Origin: Tropicimonas marinistellae | Lineage (GTDB): Bacteria > Pseudomonadota > Alphaproteobacteria > Rhodobacterales > Rhodobacteraceae | Assembly: GCF_001509585.1 (NCBI RefSeq) | Contig: NZ_LNCI01000001.1 | Span: forward strand, 62,001 to 126,000 | Length of the DNA stretch: 64,000 nt | Direction of reading: 5' to 3' | Shown here: piece by piece, positions 30,406 through 39,911 of the stretch | Layout of the letters: every line of letters begins with the position of its first letter | Numbering within the stretch: position 1 is the first letter of the stretch | Translations under genes and position numbers: made by a program | Notes under the pieces: model-generated | What the model saw: the letters and a program-made list of their open reading frames with translations, nothing else | Databases searched by the model: none | What the model was told of the DNA's origin: nothing

Positions 30406-31506
30406 TCAATCGACACCGCCTGGGCCGTCGGCCGCGGTGACGGAGATCCGTTGCGCGCGGCTACCGAGTTCCGCGAAGAGATCCGCGCCGGTACCGGTCA
30501 TCCAGGCCTGCGCTCCAAGGGCGCAAATCTCGTCGTAGAGAGCGGCGCGGCGCGCTTCGTCAAGGTGGGCTGCGACTTCGTCGAGAAGCAGAAGCGGCGG
30601 TGCGCCTTGGTCCGTCGCGAGGGCGCGGGCATTGGAGAGGATCAGGGACAGTAGCAGCGCCTTTTGTTCGCCGGTGGAGCTGTCGCGTGCGGGAATGCCC
30701 TTGTCGGCATAGATTGCAGAGAGATCCGCGCGATGTGGCCCGGTCAGTGTCCGCCCGGCGGCGAGGTCGGCCCGGCGACCGGCGCGGAAGGCCGTCAGGA
30801 GTTCCGCTTCGCTCTGCGGAAACTCGGGCCCGTCCGGACCGCTCAGTGCCAGATGGGCCGCGGGGAATACGGTGGCCGCATCTCGCTGGGCATCTGCAAT
30901 TCGGGTAAGGGTCGCCTCACGGTTCGCAATTACAGTGGCACCGGCCGTTGCCATCTGAGCTTCCAATGCGTCGTACCATGCCCCGTCGCGCACCTGATCC
31001 TTCAGCAGGCGGTTGCGCTCTCGCATGGCCTTGTCATAGGTCAGCACCACTTCGCCGTGTTTCGGTTCGAAGCTGAGTACCAACCTGTCGAGAAACCGCC
31101 GCCGCCCCTCCGCGCCTTCAGTCCAGAGCCGGTCCATTGCTGGGATAAGCCAGACAACACGCACGATGGATCCGAGCGAAAGCTGCGTCGCGGCCTTTCC
31201 GTCGACGCGTACCTGCCTCGCGGCACCGGCCTCCGACCAAGTCTCTATCTCGTGGGCCTGCCCACGCAAGGCCACCACGGCAGAGACCTTCCAGCCGATC
31301 GTCTCCGGGCGTCGCCCCATCTCCTCCGCCGCAGCGCGACGCAATCCGCGCCCCGGGGAAAGCAGGGACACGGCTTCAAGGATGTTCGTCTTTCCCGCGC
31401 CATTTGGTCCGAAGATCGCAACCGGCTCCGGCCCGAGCTCCAGGTGCGCTGTCTTATGGGACCGGAAATGCGACAGAACCAGAGAGCGAACCGCTAGACC
31501 AGCCAT
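30406..31506 (-). CDS. recF: DNA replication and repair protein RecF
   Basis: The 366-residue SMC-like ATPase has Walker A GPNGAGKTN (33-41), a RecF signature in LSLILSNARAL, and the Walker B-like LLLLDEVAAHLD. Its length is normal. RecF loads RecA at single-strand gaps with RecO and RecR. It sits between dnaN and gyrB in the classic order, 67 bp after dnaN. Confidence 0.95.
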   Translation of the reverse strand: MAGLAVRSLVLSHFRSHKTAHLELGPEPVAIFGPNGAGKTNILEAVSLLSPGRGLRRAAAEEMGRRPETIGWKVSAVVALRGQAHEIETWSEAGAARQVRVDGKAATQLSLGSIVRVVWLIPAMDRLWTEGAEGRRRFLDRLVLSFEPKHGEVVLTYDKAMRERNRLLKDQVRDGAWYDALEAQMATAGATVIANREATLTRIADAQRDAATVFPAAHLALSGPDGPEFPQSEAELLTAFRAGRRADLAAGRTLTGPHRADLSAIYADKGIPARDSSTGEQKALLLSLILSNARALATDQGAPPLLLLDEVAAHLDEARRAALYDEICALGAQAWMTGTGADLFAELGSRAQRISVTAADGPGGVD

Positions 31507-31573
31507 CCGGCACTCGTCTTCTTCTGTCCGAAAATATCCTCGCCGAAGGCATAAAAACTCGGCGAAACGACCA

Positions 31574-32692
31574 TCACACGCGCATCGGCATGACTACATA
31601 GACGGCGCTGGTATCGGAGCCCTCGCGCATCAGAGTCGGATCGCCAGAGGAATTGAACATGAAGACGGCATTCTCGCGGTCGACCTGGGAAGCGATCTCC
31701 AGCAGGTACTTCGCGTTGAACCCGATCTCCAACCGCTCGTCCCCGTAGGCGACGGGCAGTTCTTCCTCTGCCGCGCCGCTGTCGGGTGCATTAACCGAGA
31801 GAACCAGCTTGTCCTCGTCCAGCGCCAGTTTCACCGCGCGGGAGCGTTCCGAGGAAACTGTCGCCACGCGATCTACCGCCTTGGCGAATTCGCTCGCATC
31901 TACTTCCATCTTGCGAGGGTTGCCTACCGGGATAACGCGAGCGTAATCCGGGAAAGTCCCGTCGATGACCTTTGAAGTCAGGGTGATTTCAGGCGTGGCG
32001 AAACGCACCTTTGTCTCGGAGACGGAGACGGCGATCTGCGCCTCGTCATCATCCAGGAGCTTACGCAATTCGCCAACCGTCTTTCGCGGCACGATCACGC
32101 CAGGCATCGTTTCCGCGCCCGCCGGAAGATCCGCGTCTATCCGGGCCAGGCGATGGCCATCGGTCGCAACGCAGCGAAGCGCCTTCCCGCTCTCGCCATC
32201 CGCCACGTGCATGTAGACACCGTTGAGATAGTACCGCGTCTCCTCGGTCGAGATCGCGAATTTCGATTTGTCGAAGAGGCGGCGCAGAACTGGCGCGGGA
32301 GCACCGAAATTCGATGAATACTCAGCACTCGCCATAACCGGGAAATCTTCCTTTGGCAGGGTGGCGAGAGTGAAATTGGAGCGACCTGCCTCAACGGTGA
32401 GGCGTCCGGCGGCGCCATCGTCTGTCAGCTTGACGAGCGCCCCGTCCGGTAGTTTTCGAACGATCTCGTGCAGCGTCACTGCAGAGACGGTCGTTGCGCC
32501 GGCGCGCTCGACTTGCGCGGGCACCTTGTCCACGACTTCAATATCCAGATCGGTCGCCCGGAAACTTACGGCATCACCCTCGGCTTCGATCAAGACATTG
32601 GCGAGAATTGGGATCGTGTTGCGCCGCTCGACGACAGATTGCGCCTGGGACACTGCCTTTAGCAGGGTGCCGCGTTCGATGCTGATTTTCAT
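31574..32692 (-). CDS. dnaN: DNA polymerase III sliding clamp (beta)
   Basis: The 372-residue clamp consists of three DnaN domains. It starts MKISIERGTLLKAVSQAQ and ends VYVVMPMRV, the C-terminal PMR motif that contacts the clamp loader. Landmarks are FAISTEETRYYLNGVYMH and ATDGHRLA. It is a ring-shaped processivity factor for replication. It lies 104 bp downstream of dnaA with a normal start and no oddities. Confidence 0.97.
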   Translation of the reverse strand: MKISIERGTLLKAVSQAQSVVERRNTIPILANVLIEAEGDAVSFRATDLDIEVVDKVPAQVERAGATTVSAVTLHEIVRKLPDGALVKLTDDGAAGRLTVEAGRSNFTLATLPKEDFPVMASAEYSSNFGAPAPVLRRLFDKSKFAISTEETRYYLNGVYMHVADGESGKALRCVATDGHRLARIDADLPAGAETMPGVIVPRKTVGELRKLLDDDEAQIAVSVSETKVRFATPEITLTSKVIDGTFPDYARVIPVGNPRKMEVDASEFAKAVDRVATVSSERSRAVKLALDEDKLVLSVNAPDSGAAEEELPVAYGDERLEIGFNAKYLLEIASQVDRENAVFMFNSSGDPTLMREGSDTSAVYVVMPMRV

Positions 32693-32796
32693 GCCAACGC
32701 TCCCATTTCAGCCGGGAACCGCACACTATCGCTTTCCCAATGCGGCACAAGTGCCTATTCGACACAGTGCCGCCGTTTGACGCCTCGCGACATCGA

Positions 32797-34206
32797 TCAG
32801 GCTTCGAGCATCCGTCGCAACAATTCGAGATCCTCGGCGATTTGGTTGTCGACCGCCTTTAGCTCCTCAATTCGTTTGACCGCATGCATGACCGTGGTGT
32901 GGTCGCGGCCACCGAAGCGCTTCCCGATCTCGGGCAACGACCGCGATGTCAGCTTCTTTGACAGGTACATGGCCATTTGCCGCGGACGGGCGATTGTGCG
33001 GTGCCGCTTGGGACCAATCATGTCGGAGAGCCGCATGTTGTAGTGCTCCGACACCTTTCGCTGAATCTCCTCCACCGTAACCTTGCGGTCAGAGGCGCGG
33101 AGCACGTCTGCAAGGCAATCCTGTGTCAGATCAAGCGTGATCTCGCGGCCCACGAGCGAGCCGAAGGCGAAGAGCTTGGTTAGCGCGCCTTCGAGAACCC
33201 GGACATTCGTAGAAATCCGGTGGGCGAGGAATTCCAGCACACCGTCCTGGATCATCAGGCCGGGATAGCTTTCGCGGTACTGATCTACCTTGTGTTGGAG
33301 AATGCCGAGCCGCAACTCGTAATCGGTCGGGTGCAGGTCCACCACGAGGCCGGACTGCAGTCGGCTGGCGATCCGCTCCTCCAGCTTCTTGATTTCCACC
33401 GGCGCGCGGTCGGCGGAAATAATGATCTGCTTGTGCTGGTCCACAAGGGCATTGAACGTGTGAAAAAACTCCTCCTGCGTGCTGTCCTTGCCTGCGAGGA
33501 ATTGTACATCGTCCACCATCAGAACATCGACGGAGCGGAACATCTCCTTGAATTGCATTGAGCTGTTCTCGCGCAGAGCCTGAACGAAGCGGTACATGAA
33601 CTGTTCGGCCGACAGATACACAACCCTGAGTTCCGGTCGGGTCTTTTGCAGATGCCATGCAATCGCGTGCATCAAGTGCGTCTTACCAAGACCCACGCCA
33701 CCATAGAGGAACAATGGATTGAAGCTGACCGGGCCACCTTCCGCGACACGGCGTGCCGCGGCATGGGCCAGTTCGTTAGGCTTGCCGACGACGAAGGTTT
33801 CAAAGGTGAAGCGCTTGTCCAGCGGAGCGCCGGGCAACTCGATTGCCACTGAACCCGATGCTGCTGTTGCCGCCGGAGCGGTCGACGGCGCTGTGAGTGG
33901 TGCACCGGTCGACTCCGCGGAGCGTTGATGTTTCACCGTTCTATCGGTGGCCCTGATCATCCGTCCGGGCGCCACCGTGAATTCGATGCGATCCACGTCC
34001 GTGCCTTCTCGGGAAAACTGCTGCCGAATCTGGTCGGCGAAGTTACGAGAAACCCAGTTCCCAATGAAATTGGTCGGCACGTGGAACCGTGCGACGCCAT
34101 TCTCAAGCGTGTCGAATTCCAGAGGTTCGATCCAGGTTACGTAGTTGTTCTTGCCCACCGCCTTCAGAAGATCTTTCTGCACACGTCCCCAGGTGTCGTT
34201 TGTCAT
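32797..34206 (-). CDS. dnaA: Chromosomal replication initiator DnaA
   Basis: The 469-residue AAA+ initiator has an N-terminal domain I (WGRVQKDLLKAVGKNNYVTW), a low-complexity linker near 90-125, Walker A GGVGLGKTH, Walker B MVDDVQFLAGK, and the C-terminal DnaA-box-binding signature RDHTTVMHAVKRIE. The start at 34206 follows AAAAGGGCAAA. A run of nine A residues lies in its leader (34227-34235, T on the plus strand). It heads the leftward dnaA-dnaN-recF-gyrB block. Confidence 0.97.
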   Translation of the reverse strand: MTNDTWGRVQKDLLKAVGKNNYVTWIEPLEFDTLENGVARFHVPTNFIGNWVSRNFADQIRQQFSREGTDVDRIEFTVAPGRMIRATDRTVKHQRSAESTGAPLTAPSTAPAATAASGSVAIELPGAPLDKRFTFETFVVGKPNELAHAAARRVAEGGPVSFNPLFLYGGVGLGKTHLMHAIAWHLQKTRPELRVVYLSAEQFMYRFVQALRENSSMQFKEMFRSVDVLMVDDVQFLAGKDSTQEEFFHTFNALVDQHKQIIISADRAPVEIKKLEERIASRLQSGLVVDLHPTDYELRLGILQHKVDQYRESYPGLMIQDGVLEFLAHRISTNVRVLEGALTKLFAFGSLVGREITLDLTQDCLADVLRASDRKVTVEEIQRKVSEHYNMRLSDMIGPKRHRTIARPRQMAMYLSKKLTSRSLPEIGKRFGGRDHTTVMHAVKRIEELKAVDNQIAEDLELLRRMLEA

Positions 34207-34713
34207 TTTGCCCTTTTCCGTTCTCGTTTTTTTTTAACACGCAAGCCGGCCGATTTCCGAGAATCGGTTGGGCTCGGTGCCGATGTGCAAAACGCCCGTC
34301 TCGAGGTCATACTCACAAAACCCGGTGCGCAGACACACCGGTGAGAAGAGGCAAAAACCGCCCCATGACGCCTGCCACGACGCGAATGCGCAGTGGTTCG
34401 ACGTGACAAATACTATGGACATGGGGCGCGGTAAGGCGTGAAAAAACAACACGCTTTTGCCTACGCCCTACTCGCTGACTGGCGGCAGCGCCAGCTTCGC
34501 AAGTGGTCGATCTCGCTGCAAGCCGCGCACGAAACCTTCCCCAACGTTCGTGACGACCGCGACCGATCCATGTCCCCCCGGACGATGTGAATCGCAGGAG
34601 CAAGCTAGCAAGTGGTACTCCAGCGGCGCAACTTAACTTCGATCTTGACTCGCGCTTTGGCTAAACGAATCCGGCGCCCCTGCTGAAGTCTTTGTTTTGA
34701 AGGGATTATTTAA
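34207..34713. other. Long leader/intergenic region upstream of dnaA
   Basis: This region lies between rpsT and dnaA. It has a nine-base poly-A tract in the dnaA sense just before the ribosome site, small stem-loops (CCGGTG/CACCGG at 34322-34341; GCGTG/CACGC at 34436-34454), and no DnaA box of the TTATCCACA type on either strand by eye. A minus-strand frame at 34234-34452 looks mildly protein-like but has no homologue that I recognise. Confidence 0.45.
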
Positions 34714-34753
34714 AAAGCAAGAGCGGACGCGCCCTGCAGGGGTGCGTCCGCTC
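34711..34753 (-). terminator. Rho-independent terminator of rpsT
   Basis: A stem of about 14 bp (34721-34734 with 34740-34753, one G-T wobble) is followed on the minus strand by TTGCTTTTTAAA. It lies just after the rpsT stop and ahead of the dnaA promoter region. Confidence 0.88.
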
Positions 34754-34775
34754 GGAAATCTAGTTCTGAAGCGTG

Positions 34776-35042
34776 TTAGGCGCTCAGTGCCTTCACACGC
34801 GAAGAGAGTCGGGACATCTTCCGCGCCGCGGTGTTCTTGTGCATAACGCCTTTGGTCACGCCACGCATCAGCTCTGGCTGGGCGGCACGAAGGGCGGTGG
34901 CGGCGGCTTCCTTGTCCCCAGAGGCGATCGCCTCCTCCACGTTCCGCAGGAACGTGCGGATGCGCGACCGGCGGGCCTTATTGACGGCATAGCGCCGTTC
35001 GCTCTGGCGGGCGCGCTTCTTGGACTGGGGCGTATTGGCCAT
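34776..35042 (-). CDS. rpsT: 30S ribosomal protein S20 (bS20)
   Basis: The 88-residue, lysine- and arginine-rich protein starts [17 protein letters not shown] and contains [19 protein letters not shown], standard for bS20, which binds 16S rRNA early in 30S assembly. The start at 35042 removes 26 non-conserved in-frame residues. A strong terminator follows. The location upstream of dnaA is common in Rhodobacterales. Confidence 0.96.
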   Translation of the reverse strand: MANTPQSKKRARQSERRYAVNKARRSRIRTFLRNVEEAIASGDKEAAATALRAAQPELMRGVTKGVMHKNTAARKMSRLSSRVKALSA

Positions 35043-35129
35043 GTGATCGGGTTCCGAATTTCGGTGATTGCTTTCTGAAGCCGCGTCTCTAGGCGGCTTG
35101 CTTATACGAGTCAACCACAAAAAGCCTGC

Positions 35130-35906
35130 TTACTTGTCCCTGAACTGGGCTTCACGTTTTTCCAGGAAGGCGCCCATGCCCTCCTTTTGGTCTTCAGTTG
35201 CAAATAGCGCATGAAACAGACGCCTTTCGAACAGGAGACCCTCACGCAGCGGAACCTCATAGCTGCGATTCACGGCTTCCTTCACCGCCATGACGGTAAG
35301 GGCCGATTTGCGCGAGATCTTGCCGGCCGCACCCATGGCCTCTTCCACCAGTTTCTTCGCCGGGACCACTCGGGAGACGAGGCCCGCACGTTCGGCTTCC
35401 TCGGCATCCATGAAGCGGCCTGTCAGATGCATATCCATGGACTTCGACTTGCCGGCAAACCGGGTCAGACGCTGGGTGCCGCCAATACCGGCGACAACGC
35501 CAAGATTGATCTCTGGCTGACCGAATTTTGCAGTGTCGGCGGCAATGATGAAATCGCACATCATCGCGAGTTCGCACCCGCCGCCCAGGGCATAGCCGGC
35601 GACGGCCGCAATGATCGGCTTGCGGCACCGCAGGATAGGTTCCGCCTCCTTGCCGAAAAGATCGGACCCGAAGACTTCGACAAAACTCTTCTCAGACATC
35701 TCCGCTATGTCCGCGCCGGCAGCGAAAGCCTTGTCAGAGCCGGTCAGGACAACGCAGCGGATCTTCTCGTTTTCCTCCGCCTCGGTCAGCGCCTGCCCGA
35801 GTTCCCCCATGAGTTGTGTGTTGAGGGCGTTCAGAGCTTCGGGGCGATTCAGCCTGATGAGGCAGATGTGATCGGTAACTTCGACGATCAGTGTCTCGAA
35901 AGCCAT
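35130..35906 (-). CDS. Enoyl-CoA hydratase
   Basis: The 258-residue crotonase-family enzyme hydrates trans-2-enoyl-CoA in beta-oxidation. The oxyanion-hole segments are [11 protein letters not shown] and [16 protein letters not shown]. The catalytic glutamates fall in GGGCELAM and FGQPEINLG. The start at 35906 ([10 protein letters not shown]) is where family similarity begins; 70 further in-frame residues overlap mutM sequence and are rejected. It is transcribed in the mutM direction. Members of this subgroup commonly prefer short chains, which is inference. Confidence 0.93.
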   Translation of the reverse strand: MAFETLIVEVTDHICLIRLNRPEALNALNTQLMGELGQALTEAEENEKIRCVVLTGSDKAFAAGADIAEMSEKSFVEVFGSDLFGKEAEPILRCRKPIIAAVAGYALGGGCELAMMCDFIIAADTAKFGQPEINLGVVAGIGGTQRLTRFAGKSKSMDMHLTGRFMDAEEAERAGLVSRVVPAKKLVEEAMGAAGKISRKSALTVMAVKEAVNRSYEVPLREGLLFERRLFHALFATEDQKEGMGAFLEKREAQFRDK

Positions 35907-35970
35907 GCGGCCGAGCCTTTCTGTGATTTCACAGGTCGCAAGGGTTATCACCCTCTCCGCCGCATTCAAG

Positions 35971-36822
35971 CTATCTTTGACATTGCGGACAATAGAACGT
36001 CGAGCGGCCCGACTGGACCACGCGCCGAACCGTGCCCGCGCATCCGTTGAGGCGGCACGGAGCACTTTCGCGTCCATAGACACGGAAATCGTGCTGAAAA
36101 TAGCCCAGGTCTCCATTGGCCTGGCGGTGGTCGCGCAGGCTGGATCCGCCCGCCGCGATAGCCTCTGTCAGCACCTCACGGATGACGGGAACAAGGCTTG
36201 CGATTCGCGGTTCGGAGATGCGGTCAGCGCGCCGAATTGGCGAAATGCCCGCGCGATGCAGCACCTCGCAGACATATATGTTTCCTAGCCCGGCCACCAA
36301 CTTCTGATCCAGCAGCGCGCTTTTGATCGGCATGCGCCGCTTTCGCAGCGCTTCGATCAGATAGGCTTCGTGGAATTCGTTGCCGAGCGGTTCCGGACCA
36401 AGGGAGGCGAGCAAGGGATGGGATTCTGCGCCAACCGTATCAAGTAGGTCCATCGCTCCGAAACGCCGGGCATCGTTGAACTTGATGCGCGCACCATTGT
36501 CCATGTCGAAGATCACATGATCGTGCCGCTCTGCCGGTAGAACATGATGGTGAAAACTGCCGGGCACATCGCCGGAAATCACCATTCGGCCGCTCATTCC
36601 CAGATGGATGAGCAGCGATTCGTTGCCCGAAAGATCGACAAGTACGTACTTTGAACGACGTCGAAGACGTCGTACCTGCCGGCCAGTCAGGCGTTCCGCC
36701 ATGCGCTCGGGAAGTGGCCAGCGCAGATCCGGGCGCCGCACGTCGGCCCGCTTGATGGTGGCGCCCGACATGACCGGTTCCAGCCCGCGCCGCACCGTCT
36801 CCACCTCCGGAAGTTCCGGCAT
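35971..36822 (-). CDS. mutM: Formamidopyrimidine-DNA glycosylase
   Basis: The 283-residue base-excision glycosylase/lyase removes 8-oxoguanine. The N-terminal [13 protein letters not shown] carries the catalytic Pro and Glu. The helix-two-turn-helix segment is [19 protein letters not shown]. The C-terminal zinc finger has CRLNGC and CPQC, with R in the intervening loop (SGRSTFYC). It is divergent from ubiE across 94 bp, a conserved alphaproteobacterial arrangement. Confidence 0.96.
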   Translation of the reverse strand: MPELPEVETVRRGLEPVMSGATIKRADVRRPDLRWPLPERMAERLTGRQVRRLRRRSKYVLVDLSGNESLLIHLGMSGRMVISGDVPGSFHHHVLPAERHDHVIFDMDNGARIKFNDARRFGAMDLLDTVGAESHPLLASLGPEPLGNEFHEAYLIEALRKRRMPIKSALLDQKLVAGLGNIYVCEVLHRAGISPIRRADRISEPRIASLVPVIREVLTEAIAAGGSSLRDHRQANGDLGYFQHDFRVYGRESAPCRLNGCAGTVRRVVQSGRSTFYCPQCQR

Positions 36823-36916
36823 GCTGTCTCCCTTCGCCGCAGGCCCGGGCAGGGTCCATTGTAACCCCCCGGCAGCACCCTATAAGGAGGGTGGAAAATG
36901 ACCGGGAGCAAGTCCC

Positions 36917-37669
36917 ATGAGTGACGACGTGACCAAAACCACCCACTTTGGTGAGCGCATTGTGACGGAAGACGAGAAGAAGGGCCTCGTGGAGGGCGTC
37001 TTTTCTTCCGTGGCCTCACGCTACGACCTGATGAACGACCTGATGAGCGGCGGCATCCACCGACTGTGGAAGGATGCGATGATGGACTGGCTCGCCCCGC
37101 GCGACGGGCAACGTCTGCTCGACGTGGCCGGTGGCACCGGCGATATCGCGTTTCGCTTCTTGAGGCGCGCGCCAGGGGCCGCGGCCGTGGTCTGCGACAT
37201 GACTGCGGACATGCTGGAAGAGGGGCGCAAGCGCGCGGAGGCCGAACAGCTCGCCGACAAGCTCGATTGGATCGTGGGCGATGCGATGGAGTTGCCCTTC
37301 GACGACAACTCCTTCGATGTGGTTACCAACAGCTTCGGCACCCGCAACGTGACCCGGATCGAGGATGCGCTGTCAGAGGCCTATCGCGTGCTTCGCCCCG
37401 GGGGGCGGCTGATGACGCTGGAATTCTCCCAGCTACCAAATCCGGCAATGCAATGGGCCTACGACCGGTATTCTTACAACGTGATTCCGACGATGGGGCA
37501 AATCGTGGCGCAGGATCGCGATAGCTACCAGTATCTTGTCGAGTCGATCCGCAAATTCCCCGATCAGGAGCGTTTTGCCGCGATGATCCGAACCGCGGGC
37601 TTCGAACAGGTGAAATACCGCAACATGTCGATGGGGATCGTCGCCCTGCACTCCGGCTGGAAGATCTGA
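36917..37669 (+). CDS. ubiE: Demethylmenaquinone/ubiquinone methyltransferase
   Basis: The 250-residue SAM-dependent C-methyltransferase of ubiquinone synthesis has SAM motif [15 protein letters not shown] and motif NSFGTRNV with [13 protein letters not shown], as in UbiE/COQ5. The C-terminus ends [11 protein letters not shown], the common form. Its gene is followed 4 bp later by ubiB. It converts 2-octaprenyl-6-methoxy-benzoquinol to its methylated derivative. Confidence 0.96.
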   Translation: MSDDVTKTTHFGERIVTEDEKKGLVEGVFSSVASRYDLMNDLMSGGIHRLWKDAMMDWLAPRDGQRLLDVAGGTGDIAFRFLRRAPGAAAVVCDMTADMLEEGRKRAEAEQLADKLDWIVGDAMELPFDDNSFDVVTNSFGTRNVTRIEDALSEAYRVLRPGGRLMTLEFSQLPNPAMQWAYDRYSYNVIPTMGQIVAQDRDSYQYLVESIRKFPDQERFAAMIRTAGFEQVKYRNMSMGIVALHSGWKI

Positions 37670-37673
37670 CCCG

Positions 37674-39206
37674 TTGCGCGGCCCTCACAACATCTGGCGC
37701 CTGATCCGTACCGGTGCCACGTTTCAGCGGACCGGCGCCATGGGCGTTGTGCTGGAAGCCTTCAACGCACCGGCCGGAGTCCGCATCGTATCCCGCACCG
37801 TGGGCTGGACGTTTGCCTGGATGGGCCGGTCGGGAGACCCGAGCCTTCCGCCGCTGCTGCGGGCGCTGCAGGCAATGGGGCCGGCCTATGTGAAGCTCGG
37901 ACAAATCCTGTCGACCCGGCCCGACGTGGTGGGCGACGACCTGTCCCGCCAACTGAAAATCCTTCAGGACCGGATGCCGCCCTTTCCGCGCGATATCGCC
38001 ATCAAGTCCATCGAGCGGGAACTGGAAATCCGGGTCGACGAGGTTTTTTCCGAGTTCTCAGAGCCGATTGCGGCCGCGTCGATCGCGCAGGTTCACCGTG
38101 CCCGGATCGCCGATACAGGACGCGACGTGGCCGTGAAGGTGTTGCGGCCGAACATCGAGCGGGATTTCCGGCGCGATTTCGATGCGTTCTATCTCGCTGC
38201 CTGGATCATCGAGACGCTGTCGCCAGGGTCCCGCCGGCTGAATCCGCGTGGCGTGATCGAGCATTTCGAGGGATCCGTACGGGGCGAACTGGACTTGCGG
38301 CTCGAATCCGCGTCCGCGTCCGAGTTCGAGGCCAGCACAAAAAACGATCCGGGGTTCTGGGTGCCGAAATTGCACTGGGATCTGTCGGATCGACGGATCA
38401 TGACGATGGACTGGGCAGAGGGGCTGTCGGCCAACGAACTCGAAGCGATCGACGCGGCTGGCCATGACCGCAGTGTGTTGGGCAAGCGCATTCTGTCGCT
38501 GTTTTTGCAACATGCGCTTCGCGATGGGTTCTTCCATGCCGACATGCACCAGGGAAATCTAAAGATCGCCCCCAACGGTGACGTCGTTGCACTCGACTTT
38601 GGGATCATGGGGAGGCTGGACGCTTATACTCGGCGCGTCTATGCCGAGATCATTTACGGTTTCATCAAGAAGGATTACCGGCGGGTTGCCGAGGTGCATT
38701 TCGAAGCGGGCTACGTGCCCGCGGACAGGGATATCGACGAATTTGCGAGTGCGCTGCGGGTCGTCGGCGAGCCGATTTTCGGGATGTCGGCGGGCGACAT
38801 CTCTATGGGGCGGGTACTGGCCTACCTCTTCGAAGTGACCGAGCGCTTCGGTATGAAGACGCGGGTCGAGTTGATACACCTGCAACGCACGATGGTCGTG
38901 GTCGAGGGGGTCGCGCGATCGCTCTATCCGCAGATCAACATGTGGGAAGTCGCTCAGCCGGTTGTTGAGGCCTATGTGAAGGATAGCATCGGACCGAAAG
39001 CGCTGCTCAAGGATTTTTCGCGCACGGCGGTCGTGTTGTCGCGGTTCGCACCGAAATTGCCGCAGCTGGCTGAAGATCTCCTCGCAGCACAATCCCAGCC
39101 GGTACCGGAGGCGCCCAAAAACCCCGGGATGGGCAGTCGGTTCGGCTGGTTCACTGCAGGTGCGGCCGTGGCGGTTCTGGCTGGATGGCTCCAGTCACTC
39201 TTCTGA
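37674..39206 (+). CDS. ubiB: Ubiquinone biosynthesis accessory kinase-like protein UbiB
   Basis: The 510-residue ABC1/ADCK-family protein is needed for ubiquinone synthesis. It begins at TTG 37674 (MRGPHNIWRL) just 4 bp after ubiE. The family KxGQ motif is in YVKLGQILSTRPD, and the A-rich loop SIAQVHRARI replaces the P-loop. Catalytic-like segments are FHADMHQGNLKIAPNG and ALDFGIMGRL. A C-terminal transmembrane helix (about 488-508) anchors it. The TTG start is the only one that fits the spacing and the family N-terminus. Confidence 0.95.
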   Translation: MRGPHNIWRLIRTGATFQRTGAMGVVLEAFNAPAGVRIVSRTVGWTFAWMGRSGDPSLPPLLRALQAMGPAYVKLGQILSTRPDVVGDDLSRQLKILQDRMPPFPRDIAIKSIERELEIRVDEVFSEFSEPIAAASIAQVHRARIADTGRDVAVKVLRPNIERDFRRDFDAFYLAAWIIETLSPGSRRLNPRGVIEHFEGSVRGELDLRLESASASEFEASTKNDPGFWVPKLHWDLSDRRIMTMDWAEGLSANELEAIDAAGHDRSVLGKRILSLFLQHALRDGFFHADMHQGNLKIAPNGDVVALDFGIMGRLDAYTRRVYAEIIYGFIKKDYRRVAEVHFEAGYVPADRDIDEFASALRVVGEPIFGMSAGDISMGRVLAYLFEVTERFGMKTRVELIHLQRTMVVVEGVARSLYPQINMWEVAQPVVEAYVKDSIGPKALLKDFSRTAVVLSRFAPKLPQLAEDLLAAQSQPVPEAPKNPGMGSRFGWFTAGAAVAVLAGWLQSLF

Positions 39207-39225
39207 ATCTGCTGCACATACGGAC

Positions 39226-39903
39226 TCATCCTGCGGTACGGATCGCGGTGACATCTGTGGCGTCAACCTCGATGCCGCCGTCCAGCACCAGTTGGAACGC
39301 GGTGCCATCCGTTCGCGCCTCGATCACCTCGGAATAGATCTCAGCTTGTTCGCTGCTAAGCAGTGTGCCGTCAGTGTCGTAACTCTCCACCGCGAAGCTG
39401 TACGTGCCCCAACTGACCCCGTCGCCATCAGCATTGGTACCGTTCCATTCCACGGTGGCTTCATCGGTCGAAATTCCGAGTCGGTTCACCTCGGTTCCGC
39501 TACTATCATAGACCACAAGCTCTGCGCTCGCGGCCGTCGAATCTGGTGCAGCCCAGACAGGAATTGGATCGCCTTCGTAGGCGACGGTCGAAGCAACCCG
39601 CACGCGTTCGCCGATCCAGCTTGCCATCTGCCCGAGTTCCAACGCATCGGATTGTGCAAGCATCTCAGTCAACAAATCGTTCGTTTTGACCTGCTGTTCG
39701 ACGCCGGAGAAAGTCGCCAATTGCGTCGCGAAATCCGAGCTATCGAGCGGATTGAGGGGGTCCTGGTTCTCGATCTGAGCAGTCATCATCTTGAGGAAGG
39801 TCTCGAAGTCCGACGATATCGCGCTTGCCGACGTCGAAGAGGTGGTCGTCGACAGGCTGGCAGCATCGGCGGTTGAGATGGTGGTTGTCGCGGTGGTGTC
39901 CAT
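39226..39903 (-). CDS. flgD: Flagellar hook cap protein FlgD
   Basis: The 225-residue hook-assembly scaffold has the N-terminal FlgD core FETFLKMMTAQIENQDPLNPL and FATQLATFSGVEQQVKTNDLL (residues 33-80), then a tudor/FnIII-like C-terminal half. The first 30 residues are Ser/Thr-rich, a disordered export signal. It is downstream of fliK on the minus strand with an 8-bp gap, so hook cap and hook-length ruler are co-expressed. It converges on ubiB (19 bp). Confidence 0.93.
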   Translation of the reverse strand: MDTTATTTISTADAASLSTTTSSTSASAISSDFETFLKMMTAQIENQDPLNPLDSSDFATQLATFSGVEQQVKTNDLLTEMLAQSDALELGQMASWIGERVRVASTVAYEGDPIPVWAAPDSTAASAELVVYDSSGTEVNRLGISTDEATVEWNGTNADGDGVSWGTYSFAVESYDTDGTLLSSEQAEIYSEVIEARTDGTAFQLVLDGGIEVDATDVTAIRTAG

Positions 39904-39911
39904 TCTGTCCC

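Noticed and set aside
34234-34452. Minus-strand 72-codon frame upstream of dnaA
   Set aside because: It overlaps the expected dnaA leader, lacks a clear ribosome site, and has no family that I can recognise.
34207-34713. Replication origin next to dnaA
   Set aside because: I see no TTATCCACA-type box on either strand and no AT-rich unwinding element beyond a short poly-T run.
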